Source of the DNA: Methanomassiliicoccales archaeon
Lineage (GTDB): Archaea; Thermoplasmatota; Thermoplasmata; Methanomassiliicoccales; UBA472
Reading direction: 5' to 3'
Length of the DNA: 37,343 nucleotides
Assembly: GCA_038740345.1 (NCBI GenBank)
Contig: JAVYMA010000018.1
Coordinates: 1 to 37,343, forward strand
Numbering within the stretch: position 1 is the stretch's first letter; the number at the start of each line of letters is the position of its first letter. Position numbers and translations under genes: made by a program. The notes beneath the pieces are model-generated. The model did not search any database. It was given only the letters and a program-made list of their open reading frames with translations, and was not told where the DNA came from. Shown here one piece after another: positions 16,348 to 24,494 of the stretch.

Positions 16348-16707
16348 CATTTTTAGTCTTAAATTTTATAAAATAAAAATATAATAATAAAAATGTATTG
16401 AAATTTACTAGGTGCTTAGTTGATTTTGACCACTAAGTTTTTCATATATCATCCAAATTTTATGAAAAAATTTAGGATTCAGGTGAAGTGAGTGGATTTA
16501 AAATAGAAGCTTGCTTTTGCTTTACTACTTAGGCTAAAGAGATAAGCTTAAAAAATGTTTAAAATAGATTCATAAAATTGAATAAATAAATTAAAATACA
16601 TGATCTATCGTATAAAAATCTAACCCAATGATTAAACGTTCCAATAGGTCAACAGCAAAGACTACTATAGATCATGGAAACCTGATTTAAATTTTATATA
16701 ATACAAA
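16348..16707. other. AT-rich spacer after tRNA-Leu
   Basis: About 360 bases with no credible gene. One inverted repeat, CTTAGT (16415-16420) with ACTAAG (16432-16437), is followed by five T and looks like a weak terminator. Confidence 0.45.
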
Positions 16708-16926
16708 CTAATAATTATGTATTATAAGGCGACATTTTGGACATCTTTTAGCTTTTATATGTACAATGCCCCAAAGATTGGATTCATATATTCTTTCCCC
16801 TCCTAAACCTATACGGGAAAGCGAATTAATTTCCTTCCTCCATTTTACTCCAGAAACTAGACTCTCAGTCTCTAGCCATCCATCCTCCATTTCCTCACCA
16901 CAAGAAGGACATTTCATAATCTTCAT
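16708..16926 (-). CDS. Small zinc-binding protein (DUF6487-like)
   Basis: A protein of about 72 residues beginning MKIMKCPSCGEEMEDGWLE and ending RCPKCRLIIHNY. The two CPxC pairs, 50 residues apart, can form one zinc site around a small beta-sheet; the pattern resembles the DUF6487 family (PF20097) of short zinc proteins of unknown function. Start choice: a TATA-like GTATTTTATTC (16945-16955, minus strand) predicts transcription start near 16925, so the ATG at 16926 would be leaderless; the ATG at 16917 or the upstream one at 16941 are alternatives. It stands alone in AT-rich DNA. Confidence 0.7.
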   Translation of the reverse strand: MKIMKCPSCGEEMEDGWLETESLVSGVKWRKEINSLSRIGLGGERIYESNLWGIVHIKAKRCPKCRLIIHNY

Positions 16927-17115
16927 ACAATGAATCGGCAATTTGAATAAAATACTTGATTTGTCGAGAATGTTCTATGATATGTTAACAATATGCTTAT
17001 CCGTATTTTAGATTATAGAAATTTATCGCCATTCGAATAAATGTTTTATTATAATCGAAACAACGCTGAATATATTTTAATATTTTGAAAACAAAGAGAA
17101 ATGAAAGGGATAATA

Positions 17116-17502
17116 ATGAAAGAGTTCGACGTTTCTAGACATTCTTCACTTTCACGCGCTATTGCCAAAAAGGTTGGTTTGGAAAAAGATGCAGCTGATA
17201 CTTTGGCATTGAGGGTATTAAATTATTTTGGCTTTGAGAATGAAGTTATAGACAATACTCTTGACCAGGAAGATAGACGTTTATTTTATTTCCTACAAGA
17301 TATGGGGCTATTGAAAACTGCTTGGGAGGAAGCTTTACTGCCCAATGGTCGTAGTTGGAGAATTTTTTATTGGTATCTAAATACTGAAAAGATAGAGGAG
17401 TTCTCAAAGGATGAAATAATTCAAAATGAAGAGAAAGAGCTTTATAATACGTTACCAGCTGAAATCTGGGTTCGAGATGGAATCAAAATTGAAGAGAGTT
17501 GA
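17116..17502 (+). CDS. Conserved small protein of unknown function (DUF6015-like)
   Basis: A protein of about 128 residues. An N-terminal helical part, SLSRAIAKKVGLEKDAADTLALRVLNYFGF, is followed by the acidic DQEDRRLFYFLQDMGLLKTAWEEALLPNGRSWRIFYW. The helix-turn-helix plus strand pattern resembles a winged-helix fold. It reminds me of the DUF6015 family of Thermoplasmatota, but I am not certain. ATG 17116 is preferred because AAAGGGAT precedes it; ATG 17101 would add five residues. It lies 55 bases before apgM on the same strand and may share its transcript. Function unknown. Confidence 0.65.
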   Translation: MKEFDVSRHSSLSRAIAKKVGLEKDAADTLALRVLNYFGFENEVIDNTLDQEDRRLFYFLQDMGLLKTAWEEALLPNGRSWRIFYWYLNTEKIEEFSKDEIIQNEEKELYNTLPAEIWVRDGIKIEES

Positions 17503-17557
17503 AGATTAAACCGTTTTCTTTTTTAATTTCACAAGTTATACTAAAGTTATTGGTACG

Positions 17558-18787
17558 ATGCTGACGAGAAAGATATTAATTGTGGTTATGGATGGCCTGG
17601 GTGATAGAGCAGTAAAGGAATTGCAATGGAAGACACCACTTCAAGCAGCTAATCGCCCAAATCTCAATTGGTTCGCTGAGCAAGGTGCAACAGGAATTGT
17701 GGATGTTATTTCACCCGGCATTAGACCAGGAAGTGACACGTCACATCTTGCCATCTTGGGATATGATCCATATCGCGTTTATACAGGCAGGGGACCTATA
17801 GAAGCAGCTGGAATAGGAATCGAAGGGAGACATGGTGATATTGCTCTCCGATGCAATTTTGCTACTGTTGATAGTGAGATGAATGTTTTAGATCGCCGAG
17901 CGGGGAGAATAAAGGAGCCAGAAACAACCTTTTTAGTTGAGGCACTAAATGGATTAACCATTGAAGGTGTTGATATAATTGTAAAAGAAGCTACTGAGCA
18001 TAGAGCAGTTCTCCTGCTAAGAGGGAAAGGCCTTTCTGCAAAGGTGACTGATGTAGACCCTCATGCTGAATCCCGAGTACAAAAGTCTCGAGCATTAGAG
18101 CCAGAGGCTAGAAAAACAGCCAGAGTTATCAACCAGTTCGTAAAACTTTCATATGAAGTTCTGGATCAACATCCAATAAATGTGAAAAGGCGTGAGCAAG
18201 GCAAACCCCCTGCAAATATACTATTACCTCGTGGAGCTGGCATATTCCCCGATATCCAAAAATTTAGTGAGCGATACGGGTTGAAAGGCGCATGCGTAGC
18301 AGGCGTCTCATTAATAAAGGGCGTATGTAGACTTTGTGGCATTGATGTTGTGGATATAAGCGGTGCTACAGGAGGCCTGGACACAAATATGATATCAAAG
18401 GCCCAAAAGGCATTGCAATTATTGCAGACTTACGATTTCGTTCTAATGAACATTAAAGCCACAGATATCGCCTCTCATGATAAAAACGCAAAACAAAAGG
18501 TCAATGTTATTGAGCAGTTGGATGAAATGGCTGGAATCTTGAGACAAGGGCTTTCACAGGACGTTGTAATAGCATTTATGGCTGATCATTGTACGCCTAT
18601 TGAAGTAGGGGATCATACAGGAGATCCAGTACCATTTATGATATATTGCAAAGGCATTGTACCAGACACCAACACCAGATTTGATGAGGGTAGTTGTTCT
18701 CAAGGTGGTTTGGGGAGAATAAGAGGCATGGACGTCCTGCCTATTCTATTGGATAAGGCAGGGAGGTCTGAAAAATTCGGCGCATAA
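17558..18787 (+). CDS. apgM: 2,3-bisphosphoglycerate-independent phosphoglycerate mutase, archaeal type
   Basis: A 409-residue member of the alkaline-phosphatase superfamily that interconverts 3- and 2-phosphoglycerate in glycolysis and gluconeogenesis. The N-terminal metal site is VVMDGLGDRAV. The nucleophile region is RPGSDTSHLAILGYDPY. The second half of the metal site is seen in NIKATDIASHDKN and FMADHCTPIEVGDHTGDPVPFMIY. The length fits the archaeal ApgM family (about 400-420), which is shorter than and distinct from the bacterial GpmI enzyme. Complete, with no disruption. Confidence 0.94.
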   Translation: MLTRKILIVVMDGLGDRAVKELQWKTPLQAANRPNLNWFAEQGATGIVDVISPGIRPGSDTSHLAILGYDPYRVYTGRGPIEAAGIGIEGRHGDIALRCNFATVDSEMNVLDRRAGRIKEPETTFLVEALNGLTIEGVDIIVKEATEHRAVLLLRGKGLSAKVTDVDPHAESRVQKSRALEPEARKTARVINQFVKLSYEVLDQHPINVKRREQGKPPANILLPRGAGIFPDIQKFSERYGLKGACVAGVSLIKGVCRLCGIDVVDISGATGGLDTNMISKAQKALQLLQTYDFVLMNIKATDIASHDKNAKQKVNVIEQLDEMAGILRQGLSQDVVIAFMADHCTPIEVGDHTGDPVPFMIYCKGIVPDTNTRFDEGSCSQGGLGRIRGMDVLPILLDKAGRSEKFGA

Positions 18788-18841
18788 TGTTCTATCCCTA
18801 CTTAAAAGAGAATAATATAGTGGTGCTCGTATTGGATTTTT

Positions 18842-19198
18842 ATGAAATACTGTTACTGCCCCAAATGCCATGAGCTAAGGCCATGGAATTGGTACTCGCG
18901 AGACAACTGCGAGAATTGCAGTTCAAAATGCATCACCTTCAAGGTCGAGCGTTCAATCTTTTCCTATTTATTATATTTTACTTCTTTTGCAGCAATGATT
19001 CTAATAGCTTTTCATGTCCTATGGTATCAACTTTTTAACCCAGACTTCGAGTTTTATTCAGCGGTAACATGGGATTTTTCTGCTTTTATGATATTCATTC
19101 TTGTTTTAGCATCAATGGCCTTTTCTCTATTTGAAATTTCCAAAGCAACAAAAAAAGCTGAGATAATAATGCAGAAAAAAATGGTTAAAAAAAGATGA
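18842..19198 (+). CDS. Small membrane protein with N-terminal cysteine cluster
   Basis: A 118-residue protein. Cysteines at 4, 6, 9, 23, 26 and 30 form a zinc-ribbon-like head (CPKCH, CENCSSKC). Two hydrophobic helices follow at about 42-65 and 76-98, then a basic tail ending KKMVKKR. No family recognised. It converges on the pseudopilin-like gene with only one base between the stop codons, next to the secretion locus, but a functional link is only a guess. Composition and length suggest a real gene, though the ribosome binding site is weak. Confidence 0.6.
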   Translation: MKYCYCPKCHELRPWNWYSRDNCENCSSKCITFKVERSIFSYLLYFTSFAAMILIAFHVLWYQLFNPDFEFYSAVTWDFSAFMIFILVLASMAFSLFEISKATKKAEIIMQKKMVKKR

Positions 19199-19199
19199 G

Positions 19200-19694
19200 C
19201 TAAAGAATGCTCCATACCAGGAGAAGAGATGTTAGATCCTGTTCCCCTCCTGCAGGGTATTTTAAAGAGGAGCAAAATACGGTTGAGCCTATTTCTTTTA
19301 TCTCATCTGAGGAGGGCAGCTTATAGCGAACATCTTTTAAAACTATCTCCCATAAATACTTATAATCAGGACCAAGAAGATTGTTGAGAATCGTTTGGGC
19401 AATGAGTTCGATGTCCCCAGGAAGAGACCAATTTCCCTGTTCACTTAAATTGAAAAATTCAGGTATACATAACTCCAAGCCTTCCCTCTCTACAGTAGTT
19501 ATCAAAAGTACTCTATGTGCTTTAGTCACCCTTTCAATAATCTGATTCGAAATAAAATTCTCGTTTTCATAACTAGATTGAATAATTCCTGAAAAGGTAA
19601 TGAAATATGACAAACCAATTATAGTGACAAGAAACAGCCAAGCATCTAAGATAGTTCCAACTCCTCTTCGATTAGGAATTTTTAATCTTACCAC
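19200..19694 (-). CDS. Pseudopilin-like secreted protein
   Basis: A 164-residue protein with a class III (prepilin-like) N-terminus: basic residues, then RRGVGTILDAWLFLVTIIGL, in which a glycine is followed by a hydrophobic helix with an acidic residue six places on. The rest is soluble and beta-strand-rich, with no known domain. Its start overlaps the end of the upstream pseudopilin-like gene by seven bases, so the two are translated together. The neighbouring TadA/TadC genes make a structural role in a pilus or secretion pseudopilus likely. The prepilin assignment is from motif and context, not from a recognised family. Confidence 0.6.
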   Translation of the reverse strand: MVRLKIPNRRGVGTILDAWLFLVTIIGLSYFITFSGIIQSSYENENFISNQIIERVTKAHRVLLITTVEREGLELCIPEFFNLSEQGNWSLPGDIELIAQTILNNLLGPDYKYLWEIVLKDVRYKLPSSDEIKEIGSTVFCSSLKYPAGGEQDLTSLLLVWSIL

Positions 19695-20143
19695 ACTATC
19701 ACCACCATTTCAGCTGCTATAACTTTTCCATATCCAGCTTCAATCGCTACCGGACTTCTCAGAATTACACATCTCTCTAAGGATTTTGGAATAGAATCAG
19801 AAGAAAACACTGTCCATGGTTCTATCATCTCCCCTTGGCAGCAGATTGGTATGATGTCAATCTTAAAACCATCAGCTACCAATAAATTTATAGCGGTTAT
19901 TTCTTTTTTTTCTAGTTGCTCTGGCTTTAATAAACCTTTTTCATTCATCATCATGGAGAGTGATTTTTGTAGTATTGTGTTGGCATCTGATTCCAGCTCG
20001 TCCTCGCTGTTAAAGTTAAATAATAAAGGCAATTGCGAAGCTAATATACTAACTGCAGAAATCACAATAACCAACGCTATCAAAGTCTCAATGAAACTTC
20101 CAATGCCACAAAAGTCATTATGAAATTTTCTCCATTTCTTCAT
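19688..20143 (-). CDS. Pseudopilin-like protein
   Basis: A 151-residue protein with N-terminus MKKWRKFHNDFCGIGSFIET followed by the hydrophobic helix LIALVIVISAVSILASQL. A glycine followed six residues later by glutamate at the start of a long helix is the arrangement of type IV pilins and pseudopilins that are cut by prepilin peptidase. The mature part (about 115 residues) has no recognised domain. It shares the G-x-G-[ST] junction and the acidic residue at the same place with its partner at 19200-19694. No prepilin peptidase gene is present in the window. Confidence 0.62.
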   Translation of the reverse strand: MKKWRKFHNDFCGIGSFIETLIALVIVISAVSILASQLPLLFNFNSEDELESDANTILQKSLSMMMNEKGLLKPEQLEKKEITAINLLVADGFKIDIIPICCQGEMIEPWTVFSSDSIPKSLERCVILRSPVAIEAGYGKVIAAEMVVIVW

Positions 20144-20194
20144 AATTGATCAATTTTATTAATTAATACTCAAACAAACGATTACGATTATATT

Positions 20195-22120
20195 TCAATC
20201 GACTTTCTTTAAATAATGACCCGTTGTTATTGCCCCACATTTCCTTTTAATAATATTTTTTTTATTTATTTCATTATAATAAAATGATTTAGCAACTAGT
20301 GAGGCTAGATTTGGTGCTCTTCGCCTAAAATCCAAAGCCAATGAATCCACGCCCATTTCTCCAAGCTCATCAAGAAAGTCTAATAGCAATAAGTCTGCAC
20401 AATTTAGAATGTGAACATAACCTAAAGTATCACGATAGGTAGGAAAAGTCTTACCAGTAAGATCCCTAAGATTACCCGTTCCTAGATTAGGATCTTTAGA
20501 AACCATTAGTTCGACTCGCCCAAATGCTAATACTTCAATACGATTACACGTCCTTACTAATATTTCTTTTAATTCTTCACGACTCAATTCAACAGATGCC
20601 ATAGACTGATAGAAACCCTCTGTACTACAATGATTGAAGACGTTCATGGAGTAGTAGCCATACAGCCTATTTTTTTGATATTTATGGGCCTGATCAATAG
20701 AGCACACCATTATTGAATTTGATTTTATCTCAGGGATGGTGGGCGATACCCGTGGCAATATTGGAATGAATTCTATCCCACGTGATTTGCAAAAATCCTC
20801 AATTTCTACCATTTTTTTAGAAAAATCAAAATAAATACGATCAATAAAAGGCAATACTGCCTCAGCTGTTTTTAATGAAGATACAAGAGCAGATATTTTT
20901 GGTTTGCATGGCTTTCTTTCTCTAAAAGCGAAATTTAAAATTTCTTTCCGTCTTTTCATCTTTTGCTTTTTAGGAGAAAAATTTAATGATGAAATTTTAT
21001 TTTCAATCATATTAAACTCATTATCTCTTGTTTTATAGAGCTCGTAAAAACCGTCTTTTACAGGGAATTGTATGCTCAACAATCTATTGGCTACATGCTC
21101 TTTTGTGACTTTGAACCCTCCAATCTTCTCATCACCACGATACAAAGTGACTCCGTCCCCTTCACTTAGCCCGATAGGATAAGGATAAACAAACCCTCCT
21201 TTAACCTCGACATCCGCTAGAAACAATCCACGAGAATCAGGATATAGAGTGGATTTCATCTGAGATTCAGTATAGTAGCCTTGTGAGAAACCTCTGTTAA
21301 AAGCTATAGTTAAGAGCTTTTTTTCTTTCTCCGTTACCAAAGGTGCAATTCCTTTCAAAGCCCTCGCTATCGCCGCTTTATATATTTTCGTTGTTAAATA
21401 AACATATATGGGACTGCGCATTCTTCCCTCAATTTTAATTGCACTCACACCGATTGAAAGTAATTGAGGTATGATTTCAGCGCAAAATAGATCTGGCATG
21501 CTTAAAAGATAACCTTGCTCTTTCCCCAACCTATATTCCTTGCGGCAGGGCTGAGCGCACATTCCTCTATTTCCGCTTCTGCCACCGGCAAAACTGGAGA
21601 AAAGGCATTGCCCCGAGAAGCAATAACAAAGGGCTCCGTGAATAAAGACCTCCAATTCAATATTAGTGGACTTTTTAATTTTACTTATTTCATTTAGTCC
21701 TAATTCCCTTGCCAATATCACCCTTTTTATTCCTTTTTTCTCCGCCCATGCAGCCCCTTCAGGCGTGTGAATGCCCATTTGTGTAGACGCGTGAACAGGT
21801 ATTCTTATCCTGTCAAGAACCAACGATGCCAGTCCCAAATCTTGAACAATAATCGCGTCAGCACCTATATCTTTTAATTCCCCGATATAAGAAATTGCGT
21901 CATCCAATTCTGACTCTTTTATTAAGGTGTTAACGGTGATGTAAACTTTCGCCCTCCTTGAGTGTGCGAGTTCTATAGCTCCAATCAATTCCTCAAAGGA
22001 GAAATTTTGAGCGAACTTTCTAGCACCGAACCTTTTCCCACCTAAATAGATAGCATCAGCCCCTGCCAATAAGGCTGCTTTTAGAGCGTCAATAGAACCA
22101 GCGGGCGCTAGCACCTCCAT
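20195..22120 (-). CDS. U32 peptidase-family protein (RlhA/TrhP-like)
   Basis: A 641-residue protein. The N-terminal TIM-barrel U32 domain has MEVLAPAGSIDALKAALLAG and ADAIYLGGKRFGAR. The U32 signature EVFIHGALCYCFSGQCLFSS leads into GMCAQPC, supplying cysteines for an iron-sulphur cluster. The middle part (NRGFSQGYYT and following) resembles the extension found in E. coli RlhA. The end, GAITTGHYLKKV, is also typical. Bacterial relatives hydroxylate 23S rRNA C2501 or tRNA uridines rather than acting as proteases; an RNA-hydroxylation role here is inferred. It lies between the two halves of the secretion locus but is probably unrelated to it. Confidence 0.88.
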   Translation of the reverse strand: MEVLAPAGSIDALKAALLAGADAIYLGGKRFGARKFAQNFSFEELIGAIELAHSRRAKVYITVNTLIKESELDDAISYIGELKDIGADAIIVQDLGLASLVLDRIRIPVHASTQMGIHTPEGAAWAEKKGIKRVILARELGLNEISKIKKSTNIELEVFIHGALCYCFSGQCLFSSFAGGRSGNRGMCAQPCRKEYRLGKEQGYLLSMPDLFCAEIIPQLLSIGVSAIKIEGRMRSPIYVYLTTKIYKAAIARALKGIAPLVTEKEKKLLTIAFNRGFSQGYYTESQMKSTLYPDSRGLFLADVEVKGGFVYPYPIGLSEGDGVTLYRGDEKIGGFKVTKEHVANRLLSIQFPVKDGFYELYKTRDNEFNMIENKISSLNFSPKKQKMKRRKEILNFAFRERKPCKPKISALVSSLKTAEAVLPFIDRIYFDFSKKMVEIEDFCKSRGIEFIPILPRVSPTIPEIKSNSIMVCSIDQAHKYQKNRLYGYYSMNVFNHCSTEGFYQSMASVELSREELKEILVRTCNRIEVLAFGRVELMVSKDPNLGTGNLRDLTGKTFPTYRDTLGYVHILNCADLLLLDFLDELGEMGVDSLALDFRRRAPNLASLVAKSFYYNEINKKNIIKRKCGAITTGHYLKKVD

Positions 22121-22178
22121 GAACGTAAATTATCTCCTTAAATATTAGAACTGGTATTGATTCGTATAGGAATTGTAA

Positions 22179-22196
22179 TCTGCTCGTAATAGCAGA
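22179..22196. repeat. Inverted repeat in the U32/secretion divergent promoter region
   Basis: TCTGCT (22179-22184) and AGCAGA (22191-22196) are perfect complements around CGTAAT. They lie between two divergent genes, about 45 bases before the Cys-rich gene. Either an operator or a leader hairpin. Confidence 0.35.
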
Positions 22197-22240
22197 CCAA
22201 TTATCCAACTCTTCTCTCTTTACAATTGGTGAGAATGAGA

Positions 22241-22768
22241 ATGGCTTACAGGTCAAAAATTAAAACTCAATTAATTAATGAAAGCTCGAACGAACGACAA
22301 ACAGAAATAAAAGATGGCGAGGTTAGAATCGATTGCCGCGATTGCTCTGGACCTCAAGATCTAAAAGAACAAATGTGCATGCGATGCTGCCTGAAATCCT
22401 TTCAGGAAGCTTCTAACTGTGAAAAAATAATTCTATCTCGTTATATTGATGTAGCGTACGAAGGCCCCTCCATTGAGATAATAATAGAGCTTTCAGAAAT
22501 CGCCCAATTATGTCGAATGCCAATTGGAGTAGAAAATCATTTATGCAAAAATTGCTCTTCGCGCCCATCTTTAATTTTTGGAGAGCTCGCAGATTCGATT
22601 CCATTCTCCTTAACAGGAAAAAATAATTTGAAATCTGTCCGTCAGGCAAATGAAAAGTGCTATAATTGCGTTAATCGAATAAATGACCACCTATCCCATA
22701 TAAATTCTAGATTAAAAACAATCGAAAAGAAAGTCCAAAAAAGGGCCTTTATGGTCATCGAGGATTGA
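22241..22768 (+). CDS. Cys-rich protein encoded ahead of the TadA-type ATPase
   Basis: A protein of about 175 residues with four cysteine clusters (CRDC, CMRCC, CKNC, CYNC) that could hold two metal sites, and a C-terminal charged helix (SHINSRLKTIEKKVQKR). Nothing suggests a signal peptide, so it is probably cytoplasmic. It ends four bases before the TadA-type gene and is surely in its operon; an accessory or regulatory part of the secretion ATPase complex is the simplest reading. ATG 22241 is preferred because GGTGA lies eight bases upstream; TTG 22226, GTG 22229 and ATG 22235 are in frame too. No family recognised. Confidence 0.7.
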   Translation: MAYRSKIKTQLINESSNERQTEIKDGEVRIDCRDCSGPQDLKEQMCMRCCLKSFQEASNCEKIILSRYIDVAYEGPSIEIIIELSEIAQLCRMPIGVENHLCKNCSSRPSLIFGELADSIPFSLTGKNNLKSVRQANEKCYNCVNRINDHLSHINSRLKTIEKKVQKRAFMVIED

Positions 22769-22772
22769 TTTT

Positions 22773-24494
22773 ATGGCGAAGGTCCTGATTCCGAGATATT
22801 ACTCCGAAAGTTTAAATTATAATATGAAAGGATTAAGACGCTTACTTGACCAAGATCGGAGAACTTGCCCCCGTTATTCTCATTATTGGCTCAATTTAAT
22901 CCCTCCTTTAAACAGCAAAATTTTAGATGAATACGAAGTAGCTGGATCTAAAATACGTATATACTCGGTTGGTGGTGAATTAGATATATTATATCATCTC
23001 ACTCCATGGGAATACACGTTAGATATCATTGAAACCGAATTGATAATTCTTGCTACAGAAAGGATAATGTCTCTTACACCTTGCAATGAGGATTATGAGA
23101 AATGGCATCTCAGGCGTCAAATCCAATCTATTGCTTTGAAAGAGCTTCGGAAAGAAGTTCAGCGTAGAAAAATGTATCAAGGAAAGGAGTCACATGAAAT
23201 CGAACAAAGGCTTCTTTCCATGGCTGAAGTAGTTACGCGTTATACGGCAGGACTGGGTCTATTCGAGATCCTTCTTTCCGATCGTAGATTAGAGGATATC
23301 TATGTCGATGCCCCCTGTGAAACTAATCCAATTCATGTTACTATTTCCGGTTTAAGTAAGAATAGTTCATTTTTACGGTGTACGACGAATATCATAGTGG
23401 ATGAAAGGGAAATCCGAGCTTTCGTCGCCCGTATGAAATTTCACAGTGGACGCGCTTTTTCACAGGCATTTCCTATATTGGAAACTGACATACCAGGGTT
23501 TGACTCGAGGGCAACCGTAATCGGATCTCCTTTGAGTCCTCAGGGAATAGCATTAGCCCTTAGAAGACATTCCCCCGAGCCTTGGACATTGATGCGCTTG
23601 GTTAACTCAGGCATGATTGATTGTCATACAGCTGCACTAATATCTTTCCTGATAGATGGTAGGTCCACTATCTTAATTTGCGGGCCCAGAGGAGCAGGGA
23701 AATCAACATTATTAGGAGCCATCCTTTTTGAATTCCCGCCTGGCCAGAGAATCCTAACCATCGAAGATACCCTTGAGCTTCCAATTCGGCAAATGCAATC
23801 CATGGGATATAAGGTTCAATCCCTTGTGATAAATAATTCAGGCCAAGTAAATCTCGAATCGGCCGCAGAAGAAGCATTACGTGTTTCACTCCGTATGGGT
23901 GAATCAGCCATTGTTTTAGGAGAAGTACGTGGTCGAGAAGCTCAGGTCTTATACGATGGGATGCGAACTGGGAAGGCTGGATCAAGTGTGCTGGGAACCA
24001 TTCATGGAGAATCGGCCGTTTCAGTGTATGAAAGAGTGGTTCACGACATGGGAATCGCGCCAGAGGCATTTCTAGCAACCGATGCGGTGTTGACCATTGG
24101 CCTTATCAGACCTCGCGGATCGCAAAAGCCAACGCGCAAATTAATTGAAATCTCGGAAGTGGTGCGCGGACGGCCAGGAGATTTTAGGAATATTATTAAT
24201 TTTCATGAGAACGGATGCTCAGACATTTTAAAAAATGGGTCGCAATTAATAGATAAAATCGCGCAGTCATGGAATATAAGTTTTCAAGAAGCCCTGGAAA
24301 ATGTTTGCGCTAGGGCAAGAATGAGGGAGATTCTTCTAAACAATGCAATTAAGAGAAGTATGGATTTCCTTTCACCTGGTTGGACTAGAAGGGCCAATTC
24401 TCACCTCTGGGAGGGTATTGAAAAAGGAAAAGATTTGTTTGAAATCGTTCAAGAATTCGAGATGCTGGTTAAGGAAGGGGAGGTCCAGTCATGA
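22773..24494 (+). CDS. TadA/type II secretion-type ATPase
   Basis: A 573-residue ATPase of the TadA/VirB11/GspE superfamily. Walker A is GPRGAGKST (residues 304-312). It is followed by the Asp-box-like TIEDTLELPIRQ, Walker B in IVLGEVRGREAQVLYDGMRTG, and the His-box region LGTIHGESAVSVYERVVHDMG. The N-terminal 250 residues correspond to the variable domain typical of archaeal pilus/secretion ATPases. It powers assembly of pili or a pseudopilus from the cytoplasmic face of the membrane. It overlaps the next gene in an ATGA junction. It is more like archaeal Tad or adhesion-pilus ATPases than the archaellar FlaI, since no archaellum genes are near. Confidence 0.93.
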   Translation: MAKVLIPRYYSESLNYNMKGLRRLLDQDRRTCPRYSHYWLNLIPPLNSKILDEYEVAGSKIRIYSVGGELDILYHLTPWEYTLDIIETELIILATERIMSLTPCNEDYEKWHLRRQIQSIALKELRKEVQRRKMYQGKESHEIEQRLLSMAEVVTRYTAGLGLFEILLSDRRLEDIYVDAPCETNPIHVTISGLSKNSSFLRCTTNIIVDEREIRAFVARMKFHSGRAFSQAFPILETDIPGFDSRATVIGSPLSPQGIALALRRHSPEPWTLMRLVNSGMIDCHTAALISFLIDGRSTILICGPRGAGKSTLLGAILFEFPPGQRILTIEDTLELPIRQMQSMGYKVQSLVINNSGQVNLESAAEEALRVSLRMGESAIVLGEVRGREAQVLYDGMRTGKAGSSVLGTIHGESAVSVYERVVHDMGIAPEAFLATDAVLTIGLIRPRGSQKPTRKLIEISEVVRGRPGDFRNIINFHENGCSDILKNGSQLIDKIAQSWNISFQEALENVCARARMREILLNNAIKRSMDFLSPGWTRRANSHLWEGIEKGKDLFEIVQEFEMLVKEGEVQS

